64,000 nt of DNA from Chryseobacterium sp. FP211-J200 (GTDB lineage Bacteria; Bacteroidota; Bacteroidia; Flavobacteriales; Weeksellaceae): NCBI RefSeq assembly GCF_001643375.1, contig NZ_LSHB01000021.1, positions 19,922-83,921 on the forward strand, given 5' to 3'. Position numbers and translations under genes: made by a program. Numbering within the stretch: the stretch's first letter is position 1; the number at the start of each line of letters is the position of its first letter. The notes beneath the pieces are model-generated. The model was not told the origin of the DNA. It did not search any database and worked only from the letters and a program-made list of their open reading frames with translations. Positions 1 through 8,896 of the stretch are shown here, piece by piece.

Positions 1-1079
1 TGGGAAGGAACTCTCCATCCATTTGGGCAAGGGTCATATTCTGATTTTAACTCATATGATCTGCTATCTGCGGCAACAGTGTTATTTCCACTAGACGCAT
101 TGCTGTGCAGCCCTTTTCTATTGTCTGCCCATAGGTCCCAAGTTTCTATCAGATCTGGATTGGAATTATTGCTCTTGTATTGCTGGTTGGAAAACCACGT
201 GCCATCATTGGTAGCATGCGTTATGATGTCTATAGGATTATTGATAGAATATCTTATGTTTCCATTGATGTTATTGGTACCGGTATCAGTTCCTCTTTGT
301 TTTACAGATATAGGGGAAGATTGCAAAGTCGCTTGCGCATGTCTTCTGCTTCCAAGATCGCCCGTCACCTCATAGAATGTTCCATCTTTATATTCCAGCG
401 GAGGCACGGGGTCTTTCCTGCCCCATTGGTACATCAGGCCTCCGGACCTGTGCCAGTCATGACCAAGAAAGTTGGCATTGATTGCTCCCAAATTCCGGTC
501 CATATACTGTGGTGTGAATGGTTGATTCAAAACATCAGTTTCAAAGCCTTGTCCATATGATGCCCCATTTTTAGGATCATCCGTCACCCAAATATGCCAT
601 GTCCAATAGATGATACCATTGACCTTAAATGCTATGCTCGCATTACCCTCACCTTTGGTCTTATCAATAATGATTTTGATCTTAGCGTCCGTACCTGTCC
701 CGACAATAGAAGTTGAACTTATCAATCCATTCACATCTTCCCAAAATACGGCAGCGGTCTGTTGGCCATTCTCACTGATCGGCGTGTGTGAACCGGCGTC
801 ACTTTGCATATACCTTCCTTTTTTCCACATTTGATAGGCTTTTGCTACAGGAATGTACAATCCGTCAGTTTTGGTACCATCCGGCAGAATGCCATCTCTA
901 TAAAAAATATAGCTGTTAGGCGCCAGAGTATGATCACTTTCTAATATCTTAAGTTCCCTATCTTGAAAGTTCGAAATGTTCGTTAGGGAGTCATTGGTTG
1001 CCGAAAATTTGGAGGTCAACCATTGTCCATTTAACGAAAGGGCACAAAATAACATGGATAAACTATAAAATTTTAGCAT
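1..1079 (-). CDS. Secreted FISUMP-type protein, C-terminus outside window
   Basis: The reading frame runs open from an ATG at 1079 to the window edge (about 359 residues). It begins with a hydrophobic signal peptide (MLKFYSLSMLFCALSLNGQ) and ends at the edge in DPCPNGWRVPS, a signature of the Bacteroidetes FISUMP / major paralogous domain of secreted proteins. The middle carries WTWHIWVTDDP and YQWGRKDPVPP, also typical of this family. The protein should be exported to the cell surface; its substrate is unknown. The 3' end, which may hold a sorting domain, is not visible. The frame is clean. Confidence 0.8.
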   Translation of the reverse strand, partial: MLKFYSLSMLFCALSLNGQWLTSKFSATNDSLTNISNFQDRELKILESDHTLAPNSYIFYRDGILPDGTKTDGLYIPVAKAYQMWKKGRYMQSDAGSHTPISENGQQTAAVFWEDVNGLISSTSIVGTGTDAKIKIIIDKTKGEGNASIAFKVNGIIYWTWHIWVTDDPKNGASYGQGFETDVLNQPFTPQYMDRNLGAINANFLGHDWHRSGGLMYQWGRKDPVPPLEYKDGTFYEVTGDLGSRRHAQATLQSSPISVKQRGTDTGTNNINGNIRYSINNPIDIITHATNDGTWFSNQQYKSNNSNPDLIETWDLWADNRKGLHSNASSGNNTVAADSRSYELKSEYDPCPNGWRVPS

Positions 1080-1445
1080 ATTAAGTTCTTTTAATAATCA
1101 TATTACAATTAATATGCTAATATATCAACTATTAATCATTATGAATAGGAATATTAGAAAAATAATTAATATTCTAAAATAAATCATGAAACGTCCTTTT
1201 GTCTGCGAATCAAAAAAATCAAAACAGTAAAAATTAAATTTGCTCCAAAATCAATCAAAAATCACTTTCCTAAATCCTGATCCGATTCATTTACATCCAA
1301 AAACCGTTGGCATATCAGATATTCGAGGTAGAACCAAGATTAAAAATGTAAGTAGTGGACAATAGAAAAATTTGCTATTCATCTTCAGCACCATATTTAA
1401 TGATATTTCTTTTTTAATTTTTATAGTAATTTCATCTAAGCTATT
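1080..1445. other. Intergenic region between divergent genes
   Basis: AT-rich spacer of about 370 bases between the divergent FISUMP-type gene and the histidine kinase. I see no ORF with coding character, no clear hairpin terminator and no repeat. It must hold the promoter of the left gene; the kinase promoter lies at its right edge. Confidence 0.5.
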
Positions 1446-1479
1446 TTGAGGACAATAAATAGACTTTTATCTATCTTTG
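1446..1479 (+). promoter_or_regulatory. Bacteroidetes-type promoter of the histidine kinase
   Basis: TATCTTTG at 1472-1479 matches the -7 consensus TAnnTTTG, with TTG at 1446-1448, 23 bases upstream, as the -33 element. The box ends 8 bases before ATG 1488, so the mRNA leader would be nearly absent. This argues that translation starts at 1488 and not at the in-frame TTG at 1446. Confidence 0.6.
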
Positions 1480-1487
1480 TCAGACCT

Positions 1488-3482
1488 ATGAGTACCCAAG
1501 AGAATTTGTCCGATAAAAATTTCAGCCAGGACCTGATCATCCAGGCATTAGTTTCATCTCCCGCACCCACATCCATATATTCGGGAGAGGATATGGTCAT
1601 ACACTTCGCCAATGAAGGCATGTTGTCTTTGTGGGGCAAAGACTCATCTGTCATCGGAAAACCATTGATGGAAGCAATTCCAGAACTTGAAGGACAACCC
1701 TTTTTAGAGTTGTTGCGAGAGGTTTGGCGTTCCGGTAAAACCTATTCTGTGTATGAGGCTCCTGCAAAATTGATAAAAAATGGCGTTGAAACACTTGATT
1801 ATTTTGATTACGAATATAAAGCGCTGACCGATCATCAAAATAAAACATGGTGCATCCTCAATACAGCGCTTGAGGTAACGTCCCGCAGGGAATTTTTACA
1901 ACAGATCAAGCAGAAAGAAGAAAGGAAACATGCGCTCAATGAAGAAATGGCCGCAACACTTGAAGAGCTGACATCTACCAACGAAGAGCTCAACAAATCT
2001 ATGAAGCAACTTGCACAAAGCAGGGAATATATCCGGACCATCATAGAACAGGCTCCGGTTGGGATTGCCATGTTAAAAGGTCCGGAACACCTTATTGAGA
2101 TCGCCAATCCGGCTATTCTTGCAATATGGGGGCGTACAGAATTTGAAGTGATAGGCTATCCACACGAGAGCGCAAGGCCAGAACTACGAGGCCAGCCTGT
2201 CAATAATTGGCTTAAAGAAGTCTACCACAGCGGAAAACCTAAGATCAATAGCGAATTTGCGGTCAAACTACGCCATAACGATGGATTGAGGGAAGCCATA
2301 GTCAATTCCATATATCAACCGATCTTTACTGATAGTGGCGATATTTCAGGTGTCCTTGTCATTATTGAAGAGATCACCGAGCAGGTCCTTGCACGTCGCA
2401 AGAATGAAAATGACCAGCAAATGTTGGCGCTAGCCATCGATGCTGGAGAACTTGCTACCTTCTATTATCAGCCTGCAACAAATCTCTTTTCCGGAAATAA
2501 TCTCCTTAGAACATGGTTCGGCCTGTCTTCTGATGAAAATCTAGACCTTTCCGTTGCATTGGCGACAATCTTGCCGGAGGAAAGAGATCGAGTGGCAACA
2601 GCTATCACGAATGCGCTCAGTAAAGATTCTGACGGTCATTATTCTATAGAATATCGTATCCAAAATAAAATAGATAGAAAGATCAGGCTGCTACAGGCCA
2701 ATGGCAGAGTTTTCTATGACCAAGAGGGTCAGCCGCTCAGTCTGAACGGGACGCTTAGGGATATTACCAGACAAAAAAAGGAAGAAGAGCGCAAGGATGA
2801 TTTTATGGGTATGGTCAGCCATGAGCTTAAGACACCGCTGACGTCACTCAAGGCCTATATTCAGATCTTGCAACGAATTGCATCAAAAGAAAATGACAAC
2901 AAGCAGCAAAATATATTGGAAAAATGTTTGAAGCAGGCGGATTATATGAACGGTATGATCAATGGCTTCCTCAATGTTTCGAGACTTGATTCTGGACAAT
3001 TGCACATTGAAAAAACCACTTTTGACTTCCAAGTCCTATTCTCAGAGATCGAGGACGAGGTCCTTTCAACAAACGATACCCGTACTTTTGTCTTTAGACC
3101 AGTTGGTAAAACTATGATACATGCAGATCGTGAAAAGATATCGCAGGTACTCCACAACCTTATTGGAAATGCCATCAAGTATTCCCCACCTGGTAAGATC
3201 ATCACCGTGGAATATCTAACGGTAGGTGAAAATAGTTTAAAGATCAATGTTAAAGACCAGGGAATCGGAATATCCTTAGATGACCAACAGCGCATATTTG
3301 ATCGCTATTATCGTGTAAAAGATATGAACAGTAGATCCATAGCAGGATTTGGGATTGGACTTTACCTATGTAAAGAAATCATTGAACTTCATAACGGTAC
3401 TATCCAAGTAAAAAGTTCCAAAGACGAAGGCACCATATTTTCCGTTGTCATACCTACTGACGAGTTGAAGGTTATCCATTGA
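1488..3482 (+). CDS. PAS-domain sensor histidine kinase
   Basis: A 664-residue kinase without a visible signal peptide or membrane segment, so probably a cytoplasmic sensor. Three PAS-like modules cover roughly residues 20-140, 180-300 and 315-430, separated by a charged coiled-coil stretch around 140-175. The HisKA H-box VSHELKTPL lies near residue 445 (His about 445), followed by N-box HNLIGNAIKYS, G1 DQGIGIS, F-box RYYRVKD and G2 GFGIGLYLCK. No response regulator lies next to it, so its partner is unknown. The start at ATG 1488 is chosen because a promoter box sits directly in front of it. Confidence 0.9.
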   Translation: MSTQENLSDKNFSQDLIIQALVSSPAPTSIYSGEDMVIHFANEGMLSLWGKDSSVIGKPLMEAIPELEGQPFLELLREVWRSGKTYSVYEAPAKLIKNGVETLDYFDYEYKALTDHQNKTWCILNTALEVTSRREFLQQIKQKEERKHALNEEMAATLEELTSTNEELNKSMKQLAQSREYIRTIIEQAPVGIAMLKGPEHLIEIANPAILAIWGRTEFEVIGYPHESARPELRGQPVNNWLKEVYHSGKPKINSEFAVKLRHNDGLREAIVNSIYQPIFTDSGDISGVLVIIEEITEQVLARRKNENDQQMLALAIDAGELATFYYQPATNLFSGNNLLRTWFGLSSDENLDLSVALATILPEERDRVATAITNALSKDSDGHYSIEYRIQNKIDRKIRLLQANGRVFYDQEGQPLSLNGTLRDITRQKKEEERKDDFMGMVSHELKTPLTSLKAYIQILQRIASKENDNKQQNILEKCLKQADYMNGMINGFLNVSRLDSGQLHIEKTTFDFQVLFSEIEDEVLSTNDTRTFVFRPVGKTMIHADREKISQVLHNLIGNAIKYSPPGKIITVEYLTVGENSLKINVKDQGIGISLDDQQRIFDRYYRVKDMNSRSIAGFGIGLYLCKEIIELHNGTIQVKSSKDEGTIFSVVIPTDELKVIH

Positions 3483-3868
3483 CATTATGATCAAATAAGA
3501 TTTTTTCAGCTTATAAGCTCGCCAAAGCAAAGTAAATGATAGGCTTGCCAATTCAAAGAACTCAAAATTAGTTTTGCCTGATTAAAATTGATTCCCAACC
3601 AAGTTGCGAATTTTTGTTGTTGGGAATTCATTGATCAAAAATCCCAATTAATACAAGCGTCTAACTTCTCATTTTATCGATGTTAAACGAAAATCTAACC
3701 AGAGGAATCAAATCCCACAAATATCTGCCATCAACCTTTTTCAAAATCATTATTTAAGGTCAGTAATGTATTCTTACAACTTATTTTGCTGTAAATATTT
3801 AATATCTTCTTGTAAAGTTCAAAACAAAAAAACATATAACAAATTAGATCAGATCATTAATTTTTCCA
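3483..3868. other. Intergenic region, no gene seen
   Basis: About 385 AT-rich bases between the kinase and the thi promoter. No convincing ORF, repeat or terminator hairpin was found. Confidence 0.5.
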
Positions 3869-3876
3869 TAGATTTG
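3869..3876 (+). promoter_or_regulatory. -7 box of the thiamin operon
   Basis: TAGATTTG matches TAnnTTTG and sits a few bases before the first paired segment of the riboswitch, which fits a transcription start near 3880. No strong -33 TTG is visible. Confidence 0.5.
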
Positions 3877-3879
3877 TAA

Positions 3880-3957
3880 TGCTTTAGGGGTATTCTGAAA
3901 AGAATTGAGAGAGTCCCTTTGAACCTGATACGGCTAACACCGACGTAGGGAAAAGCA
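3880..3957 (+). promoter_or_regulatory. TPP (THI-element) riboswitch
   Basis: The conserved THI-element blocks are present: GGGGT followed by a short variable helix, a CTGA-type segment, CCCTTTGAACCTGAT at about 3915-3929, then GCTAACACCGACGTAGGGA. The closing helix P1 is TGCTTT (3880-3885) with AAAGCA (3952-3957). It lies 75 bases before thiM, so it should lower expression of the four following genes when thiamin pyrophosphate is plentiful. No clear intrinsic terminator follows, so control may act on translation initiation. Confidence 0.95.
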
Positions 3958-4031
3958 ATAGGTCACTATTCTATTAATGACTGTTGTTTCTTTTCTATTT
4001 TCCTAAAGCCTTTATTTTAAATAATTTAAAA

Positions 4032-4826
4032 ATGGAAAATAATCTTTGGAAACACATCGTGACCGTAAGACAGGAATCGCCACTCGTACACAACATCACC
4101 AATTATGTCGTCATGAACAATACTGCCAATGCACTTCTTGCTGCTGGCGCTTCTCCTATCATGGCGCACGCCAAGTCAGAAGTCGAAGAAATGGTTGCCA
4201 TCTCTCTTGCTTTGGTTGTGAATATTGGTACGTTGGATGAATACTGGGTAGAATCTATGATACTTGCTGCTAGGAAAGCAAAATCATTGAAAAAACCTTG
4301 GATCTTGGATCCTGTTGGTGCAGGCGCAACTTCCTATCGCGACAACGTTCTAAGTGAATTGTTAATATTAAAACCTACAGTGATCCGTGGAAATGCTTCC
4401 GAGATCATTGCCTTATCAAAAGCGAATATCACTGCTACAAAAGGTGTTGACAGCACAGCCAAAAGTGATGAGGCCATCCAAGCAGCGGAAAATCTTGTCA
4501 GAAATTATGGTTCCATTGTTTGTATTTCCGGAGAAACGGACATCATCATCAATGGCAATGATAAAATATTTCTAAAAAATGGGCATGAAATGATGACAAA
4601 AGTAACAGGTCTAGGCTGCACCGCTTCTGCGTTGATCGGAGCCTTCATTGGCGTTATCGAAAATAAAACGGAAGCAGTAGTTGCAGCGATGAGCTTATTG
4701 AGTATTTCAGGTCAATTGGCCGCTAATAAAAGTGCTGGCCCGGGAAGTTTACAACTTCATATTATTGATAAACTTTACAACATTACAGAAGAGGAATTTT
4801 CAGCTGATTTAAAATTAGACAGTTAA
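4032..4826 (+). CDS. thiM: Hydroxyethylthiazole kinase
   Basis: Phosphorylates 4-methyl-5-(2-hydroxyethyl)thiazole, salvaging the thiazole half of thiamin. The 264-residue length is normal for the family. Family motifs seen: HNITNYVVMNNTANALLAAG near the N-terminus, LDPVGAGATSYR, RGNASEI and the anion-hole region GLGCTASALIGAF. ATG 4032 follows the riboswitch; an upstream in-frame TTG at 3984 adds 16 residues with no family similarity and was rejected. It is the first gene of a four-gene operon, and its stop overlaps the thiE start by one base. Confidence 0.95.
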   Translation: MENNLWKHIVTVRQESPLVHNITNYVVMNNTANALLAAGASPIMAHAKSEVEEMVAISLALVVNIGTLDEYWVESMILAARKAKSLKKPWILDPVGAGATSYRDNVLSELLILKPTVIRGNASEIIALSKANITATKGVDSTAKSDEAIQAAENLVRNYGSIVCISGETDIIINGNDKIFLKNGHEMMTKVTGLGCTASALIGAFIGVIENKTEAVVAAMSLLSISGQLAANKSAGPGSLQLHIIDKLYNITEEEFSADLKLDS

Positions 4827-5464
4827 TGAATCTTCATCCAAAATTTCCCTATCAGTTATACTTGGTGATCTCAGAAAAGGATTGTTTAGGAAAGGATTTT
4901 CTGAAAGTTGCAGAGGATGCCATTCTCGGCGGAGTTGATATCATCCAATTACGTGAGAAAAATACCGGTACAAAAGAATTTCTCACCAAAGCATTACAGC
5001 TGAAAGAAGTTACAGAAAAATACAACATTCCGCTCATCATCAATGACCATCCAGAAGTAACTGAAAAAACAGACGCGTTTGGAATCCACGTTGGAAACAG
5101 CGATACACCGCCTATGACTTTGAGAGGCCAATCATTCTTCAAAGAGAAAATGATAGGCTATTCCATCGAGTATCTTGAACAGTTGGAAAACAAGCAGACC
5201 TCTATCTCGGATTATCTGGGTGTAAGTCCTATATTCAGTACCAAAACCAAAGAAGATACCGTGACGGAATGGGGACTGGATGGTCTTTCCCTCATCAGAA
5301 CTTTAACCGACAAACCTCTGATAGCCATTGGAAATATTAATCTAAATAATGCACAAATGATAATAAAAGCAGGCGCAAATTCTTTAGCTGTAGTTTCAGC
5401 CATATGTGCTGCAGAACATCCGGAACAAGCAGCTTATGAACTTAAAAATGAAATACTGAAATGA
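4826..5464 (+). CDS. thiE: Thiamine-phosphate synthase
   Basis: Joins hydroxymethylpyrimidine diphosphate with thiazole phosphate to give thiamin monophosphate. The 212-residue TIM barrel shows the expected motifs in order: DIIQLREKN, PLIINDHPEV, GIHVGNSD, YLGVSPIFSTKTK and AIGNINLNN. The start overlaps the thiM stop (TAATG), and the stop overlaps the thiD start by four bases, showing translational coupling in the riboswitch-controlled operon. Confidence 0.95.
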   Translation: MNLHPKFPYQLYLVISEKDCLGKDFLKVAEDAILGGVDIIQLREKNTGTKEFLTKALQLKEVTEKYNIPLIINDHPEVTEKTDAFGIHVGNSDTPPMTLRGQSFFKEKMIGYSIEYLEQLENKQTSISDYLGVSPIFSTKTKEDTVTEWGLDGLSLIRTLTDKPLIAIGNINLNNAQMIIKAGANSLAVVSAICAAEHPEQAAYELKNEILK

Positions 5465-6294
5465 AAAAATATACTTATCCGTCGGTACTTACCATAGCAG
5501 GTTTCGATGGAAGCGGTGGCGCAGGAATACAAGCCGATATCAAGACATTTTCTGCTTTGGGATGTTATGCAACATCAGTTCTGACCGCATTGCCAGTACA
5601 AAATACCCAAGGCGTAAGGAAGATATATCCCATTCCAATGGGAGCCGTTGCTGATCAGATAGAAACTGTCCTAGATGATATCGTTCCGATGGCCATAAAG
5701 ATCGGAATGGTGCATACGCCGGAATTGGTGGAAGTGATTGTAAATACTTTAAATAGATACCCAAAGATTCCAGTCGTCTTCGATCCTGTGATGGTTGCTA
5801 CAAGCGGACATCGACTTATCGAAGAAGAAACCATCACAACCATCGTAGAAAAGCTTTTCCCAATAGCTGAGATCATTACTCCGAATATGGACGAAGCGGC
5901 AATACTTGCCAATATGGAAGTCAAAACTCTAGAAGATATGAAGACAGCAGGAAGAATCATTTTAAAATCCGGATGCAAAAACATCCTGCTCAAAGGTGGA
6001 CATCAGGAAACATCTAGGATAACATCTTTGTTATTAAGCGAAAATGGAGAAGTTACTTTGTTCGAAACTGAGAAATTCATTACCAACAACACGCACGGAT
6101 CAGGTTGTACACTTTCCTCTGCGATAGCCGCTTTTTTGGCTCGTGGGGAAGATCTCGAAAATGCAGTAACCCGAGCTCAGGAATATGTCTTCGAAGCTAT
6201 AAAAAGTGGTAAAGATGTAGTCACCGGAAAAGGAAATGGCCCACTTGATCACTTTTTTAACCCCAATAAATCAATTAAATATGAAATGGTCTGA
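5461..6294 (+). CDS. thiD: Hydroxymethylpyrimidine/phosphomethylpyrimidine kinase
   Basis: Phosphorylates HMP and then HMP-phosphate to the diphosphate used by ThiE. Ribokinase-fold motifs are clear: TIAGFDGSGGAGIQADIK at the N-terminus, KIGMVHTPELV, VFDPVMVATSGHRL, ITPNMDEAAIL and the C-terminal NTHGSGCTLSSAIAAFLARG. At 277 residues it is a normal single-domain ThiD. The start ATG overlaps the thiE stop by four bases and its last 14 bases overlap tenA. Confidence 0.95.
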   Translation: MKKYTYPSVLTIAGFDGSGGAGIQADIKTFSALGCYATSVLTALPVQNTQGVRKIYPIPMGAVADQIETVLDDIVPMAIKIGMVHTPELVEVIVNTLNRYPKIPVVFDPVMVATSGHRLIEEETITTIVEKLFPIAEIITPNMDEAAILANMEVKTLEDMKTAGRIILKSGCKNILLKGGHQETSRITSLLLSENGEVTLFETEKFITNNTHGSGCTLSSAIAAFLARGEDLENAVTRAQEYVFEAIKSGKDVVTGKGNGPLDHFFNPNKSIKYEMV

Positions 6295-6931
6295 ATCTAC
6301 CTGGCAACAAATTGAAGAACGCTACGAATCAATACTGACAATGCCCTTCATCACAGAATTATCCGACGGAAGTTTGCCTAGGGAAAAGTTTCAATTCTAT
6401 ATGGCTCAGGACTCTTTATACCTTGAACATTTTGGAAGAGCTTTGTCTTTGATCGCTGCCAGAGCGCATCAAATCAGAGATACATTAGAATATATGCGAT
6501 ATGCGGAAACGGCGATTGTTGTTGAGAATGCTTTGCACGAATTCTATTTTGATGATTTTGGCTTGACCGAAAGAGGAAAAATGCAACCTGTTTGCCATCA
6601 TTATGTTCACTTTCTGAAAAGTACGGCAGCTTTGGATCCTGTAGAGGTCGGAATGGCAGCGGTTCTACCCTGCTTTTGGATCTATAAAAAAGTTGGTGAT
6701 CATATCTATAACAATCTTCAATCTGATAATAATCCTTATCAAAAATGGATCGATACCTACGGCGGAGAAGAATTTGCAGAGGCTGTCCAAAAAGCCATTG
6801 ACATTTGTGATAACACGGCTGCTGAAACCACACCTGCCATCAGAGAAAAGATGACAGAAGCTTTCATCACCGCATCAATCATGGAGTATCATTTCTGGGA
6901 AGCAGCGTACGATCTGAAGATGTGGATCTAA
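6281..6931 (+). CDS. tenA: TenA-family aminopyrimidine aminohydrolase (thiaminase II)
   Basis: Releases hydroxymethylpyrimidine from degraded thiamin (formylaminopyrimidine/aminopyrimidine), feeding ThiD. This is the known role of TenA proteins in salvage. The 216-residue all-helical protein shows YMAQDSLYLEHFGRAL, ALHEFYF, AVLPCFWIYKKVG with the candidate catalytic Cys, and a C-terminal FWEAAYDLKMW. ATG 6281 gives the family N-terminus (MKWSESTWQQI); the longer ORF from 6236 reads into thiD and was rejected. It is the last gene of the operon, which has salvage genes only; no thiC or thiG is next to it. Confidence 0.93.
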   Translation: MKWSESTWQQIEERYESILTMPFITELSDGSLPREKFQFYMAQDSLYLEHFGRALSLIAARAHQIRDTLEYMRYAETAIVVENALHEFYFDDFGLTERGKMQPVCHHYVHFLKSTAALDPVEVGMAAVLPCFWIYKKVGDHIYNNLQSDNNPYQKWIDTYGGEEFAEAVQKAIDICDNTAAETTPAIREKMTEAFITASIMEYHFWEAAYDLKMWI

Positions 6932-7231
6932 AGAAAGAAAAAAAATTAAAGAAATCAGATAAAGCTAAAGCTCTACATAAACCATGATCAGAACTACGAA
7001 TGGTGTTCTTGGTGATCAATAACTTTAAAAATAAAAAATACTTGGAAAGCTACTTAAGGTTTAATTTTTGATTAAATTTATAATAGACTTGTATGATAAC
7101 TTGTAAGAATTGTAGAAATGTATTTGAATGAAAATATGGTAATCAATGTGACCGATCTGCAACAAACAAACATATCGATCATACTCAAGTATTAAAATAA
7201 TCTTATCAGTTTCATATCTGCTTCGGAATAA
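6932..7231. other. Intergenic region, no gene seen
   Basis: Three hundred AT-rich bases after tenA. I see no hairpin with a T tract, no promoter box of the usual form and no ORF with coding character. Confidence 0.45.
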
Positions 7232-8129
7232 ATGGCCAACAATCACAAATCAATTTACAGCGCACTTGCTGCCAATCTTCTTATTGCATTAACTAAGTTC
7301 ATTGCTGGGGCGTACACCAATAGTTCCTCTATGATCTCTGAAGGTATCCACTCCACCGTTGACACGACCAATCAGCTGTTGCTTTTGTATGGAATAAAAA
7401 GAAGTAAGAAAGCAGCAGACGAATCCCATCCCTTTGGATACGGCAAGGAACTCTATTTCTGGTCTTTTGTAGTTTCGATTTTAATATTTGGTTTAGGTGG
7501 TGCTTTGTCCATTTACCAGGGAATCTCTCACATCCTGGAACCAGAATTGATGAAGGACCCGTTCTGGAACTATATCGTACTGATCCTTTCCCTTATTTTC
7601 GAAGGCACTTCCCTTTTTATCGCCGTCAAAGAATTCAATAAAACCCGTAAAGGCATGGGATGGTGGGATACGATCATCAAAAGCAAAGATCCGGCTAGCT
7701 TTCTCGTTGTTTTTGAAGACGGAGCTGCAGTCGCCGGCCTGATCATCGTCATGGTATTGATGGGAATCAGCCATTCATTTCAAATTCCGGAACTGGATGG
7801 GCTTGCATCTGTTATCGTAGGACTGATACTTGTTTTCGTTTCTTTTATCTTGGCCAGGGAAAGCAGAAGCTTATTGATGGGCGAAGGAATAGCTCCAGAA
7901 ACAAGAGAGAAAATCGCTAAACTTGCTGAAAAAGATGCTGCCGTGGTAAGAACCAAAAACATATTATCGACCTATCAATCGCCAGAGGAAGTCGTATTGA
8001 TGTTGGTTGATCATCGATTTTGAAGATCATCTTGATACAGAGGAGATCACAGAGGCTATACACAGAATTCGCGATAATATAAAAAATGAATTCCCATTGG
8101 TGCGTTTTGTGGTCATTCAGCCAGAATAA
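7232..8129 (+). pseudogene. Cation diffusion facilitator transporter, single-base frameshift near the C-terminus
   Basis: A CDF-family divalent-metal/proton antiporter: multi-pass membrane protein with SMISEGIHSTVDTTNQ and ADESHPFGYGKELYFW, the membrane metal-site motifs. The frame from ATG 7232 stops at 8023, but the family C-terminal cytoplasmic domain (DFEDHLDTEEITEAI ... RFVVIQPE) continues in the +1 frame to TAA 8127-8129. Removing one C near 8012 restores VDIDFEDHL, so a single inserted base separates about 260 from about 39 residues. The membrane part is intact. It could be a real mutation or a sequencing error. Confidence 0.85.
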
Positions 8130-8268
8130 ATTGAAAGCTGTGATCCTACTATAACTGATAAATAGAAGAATCTTCCCAAGTCACTAACTGATTCCAAATT
8201 GGATCATGTCAAATAATAAAAAATGCCGGAAGTAACTCAGGCAAATATTCATTGATAATATCTTAATT

Positions 8269-8390
8269 TTAATTTTTGATGAATCTGGAACTCTCGACTC
8301 CATTTTTAGTTTTTACCTGAACTACATAAGTTCCTTTCTCCAATTTGGAAACGTTGATACTTGTAGCATTTTCGGAACTGATGGCAGAAA
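8269..8390 (-). pseudogene. C-terminal tail of a type IX-secreted protein, truncated
   Basis: On the minus strand the frame ending at TAA 8269-8271 encodes SINVSKLEKGTYVVQV and then SRFIKN, the end of a T9SS type A sorting domain (beta-strand, GxY-V-V, terminal FIKN). Only about 35-40 residues are recognisable. Further upstream the same frame runs through DNA that codes for a racemase on the other strand, so the rest of the secreted protein has been lost at a join near 8370-8390. Confidence 0.7.
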
Positions 8391-8746
8391 AACCAATGAT
8401 ACCAGCAGGTGACGCAGGAACCAACCTGTTAGGAGAAAAACCACGACATGACCTTTCCAACAAGGGGAAGACCTCTGTACGGGCCATAGTGGATATTGGT
8501 ATTCTGGACATAGACCCGAAACAGATCGAACCGTTTTCAAAAGGTGTAAAGATCATTGGAGCAAGTTCAGACATGATGATCTTAGACCTCTCGGATAATC
8601 CTGATGACCTAAAGGTAGGTGACAATGTAGAGTTCAGGATGAACTATATGGCCGTTTTGCGAGCGATGAACTCCGAGTACGTCGATAAGGTGATAGAACA
8701 GTCCATCAATCCCAAAGAACTGAAGATTCTAGAGAATAAGAACTAA
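8375..8746 (+). pseudogene. C-terminal fragment of an alanine/ornithine racemase-family PLP enzyme
   Basis: From about residue AEKPMIPAGDAGTNLLGEKP the frame reads like the C-terminal beta domain of the YhfX/Orr-type amino-acid racemases, including GASSDMMILDLSD and NVEFRMNYMAVLRAM. The N-terminal PLP-binding barrel (about 230 residues) is missing. The first residues of the frame (METLILVAFSE) come from the neighbouring T9SS fragment read backwards. No function is expected. It shows that a deletion or rearrangement joined two unrelated genes tail to tail. Confidence 0.7.
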
Positions 8747-8803
8747 GACCTTGAAATGACCCAAATGCTCGATAACGTGACATATACTCTCAATTTATAT
8801 CCT

Positions 8804-8811
8804 TATATTTG
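8804..8811 (+). promoter_or_regulatory. -7 box upstream of the AraC regulator
   Basis: TATATTTG, an exact TAnnTTTG match, about 85 bases before the first usable start codon of the regulator. No clear -33 TTG was found. Confidence 0.45.
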
Positions 8812-8896
8812 AGTGTAAAAAAAAGTAGATCTGACCCCCAACATACTTTCTCTGACCTTAAGCAAACTCAATGTTCATTCTTCCACAAGGAATGAA

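Noticed and set aside
1446..1487. Longer histidine kinase start at TTG 1446
   Set aside because: The segment contains the -33 and -7 promoter elements, so it cannot be part of the message from that promoter.
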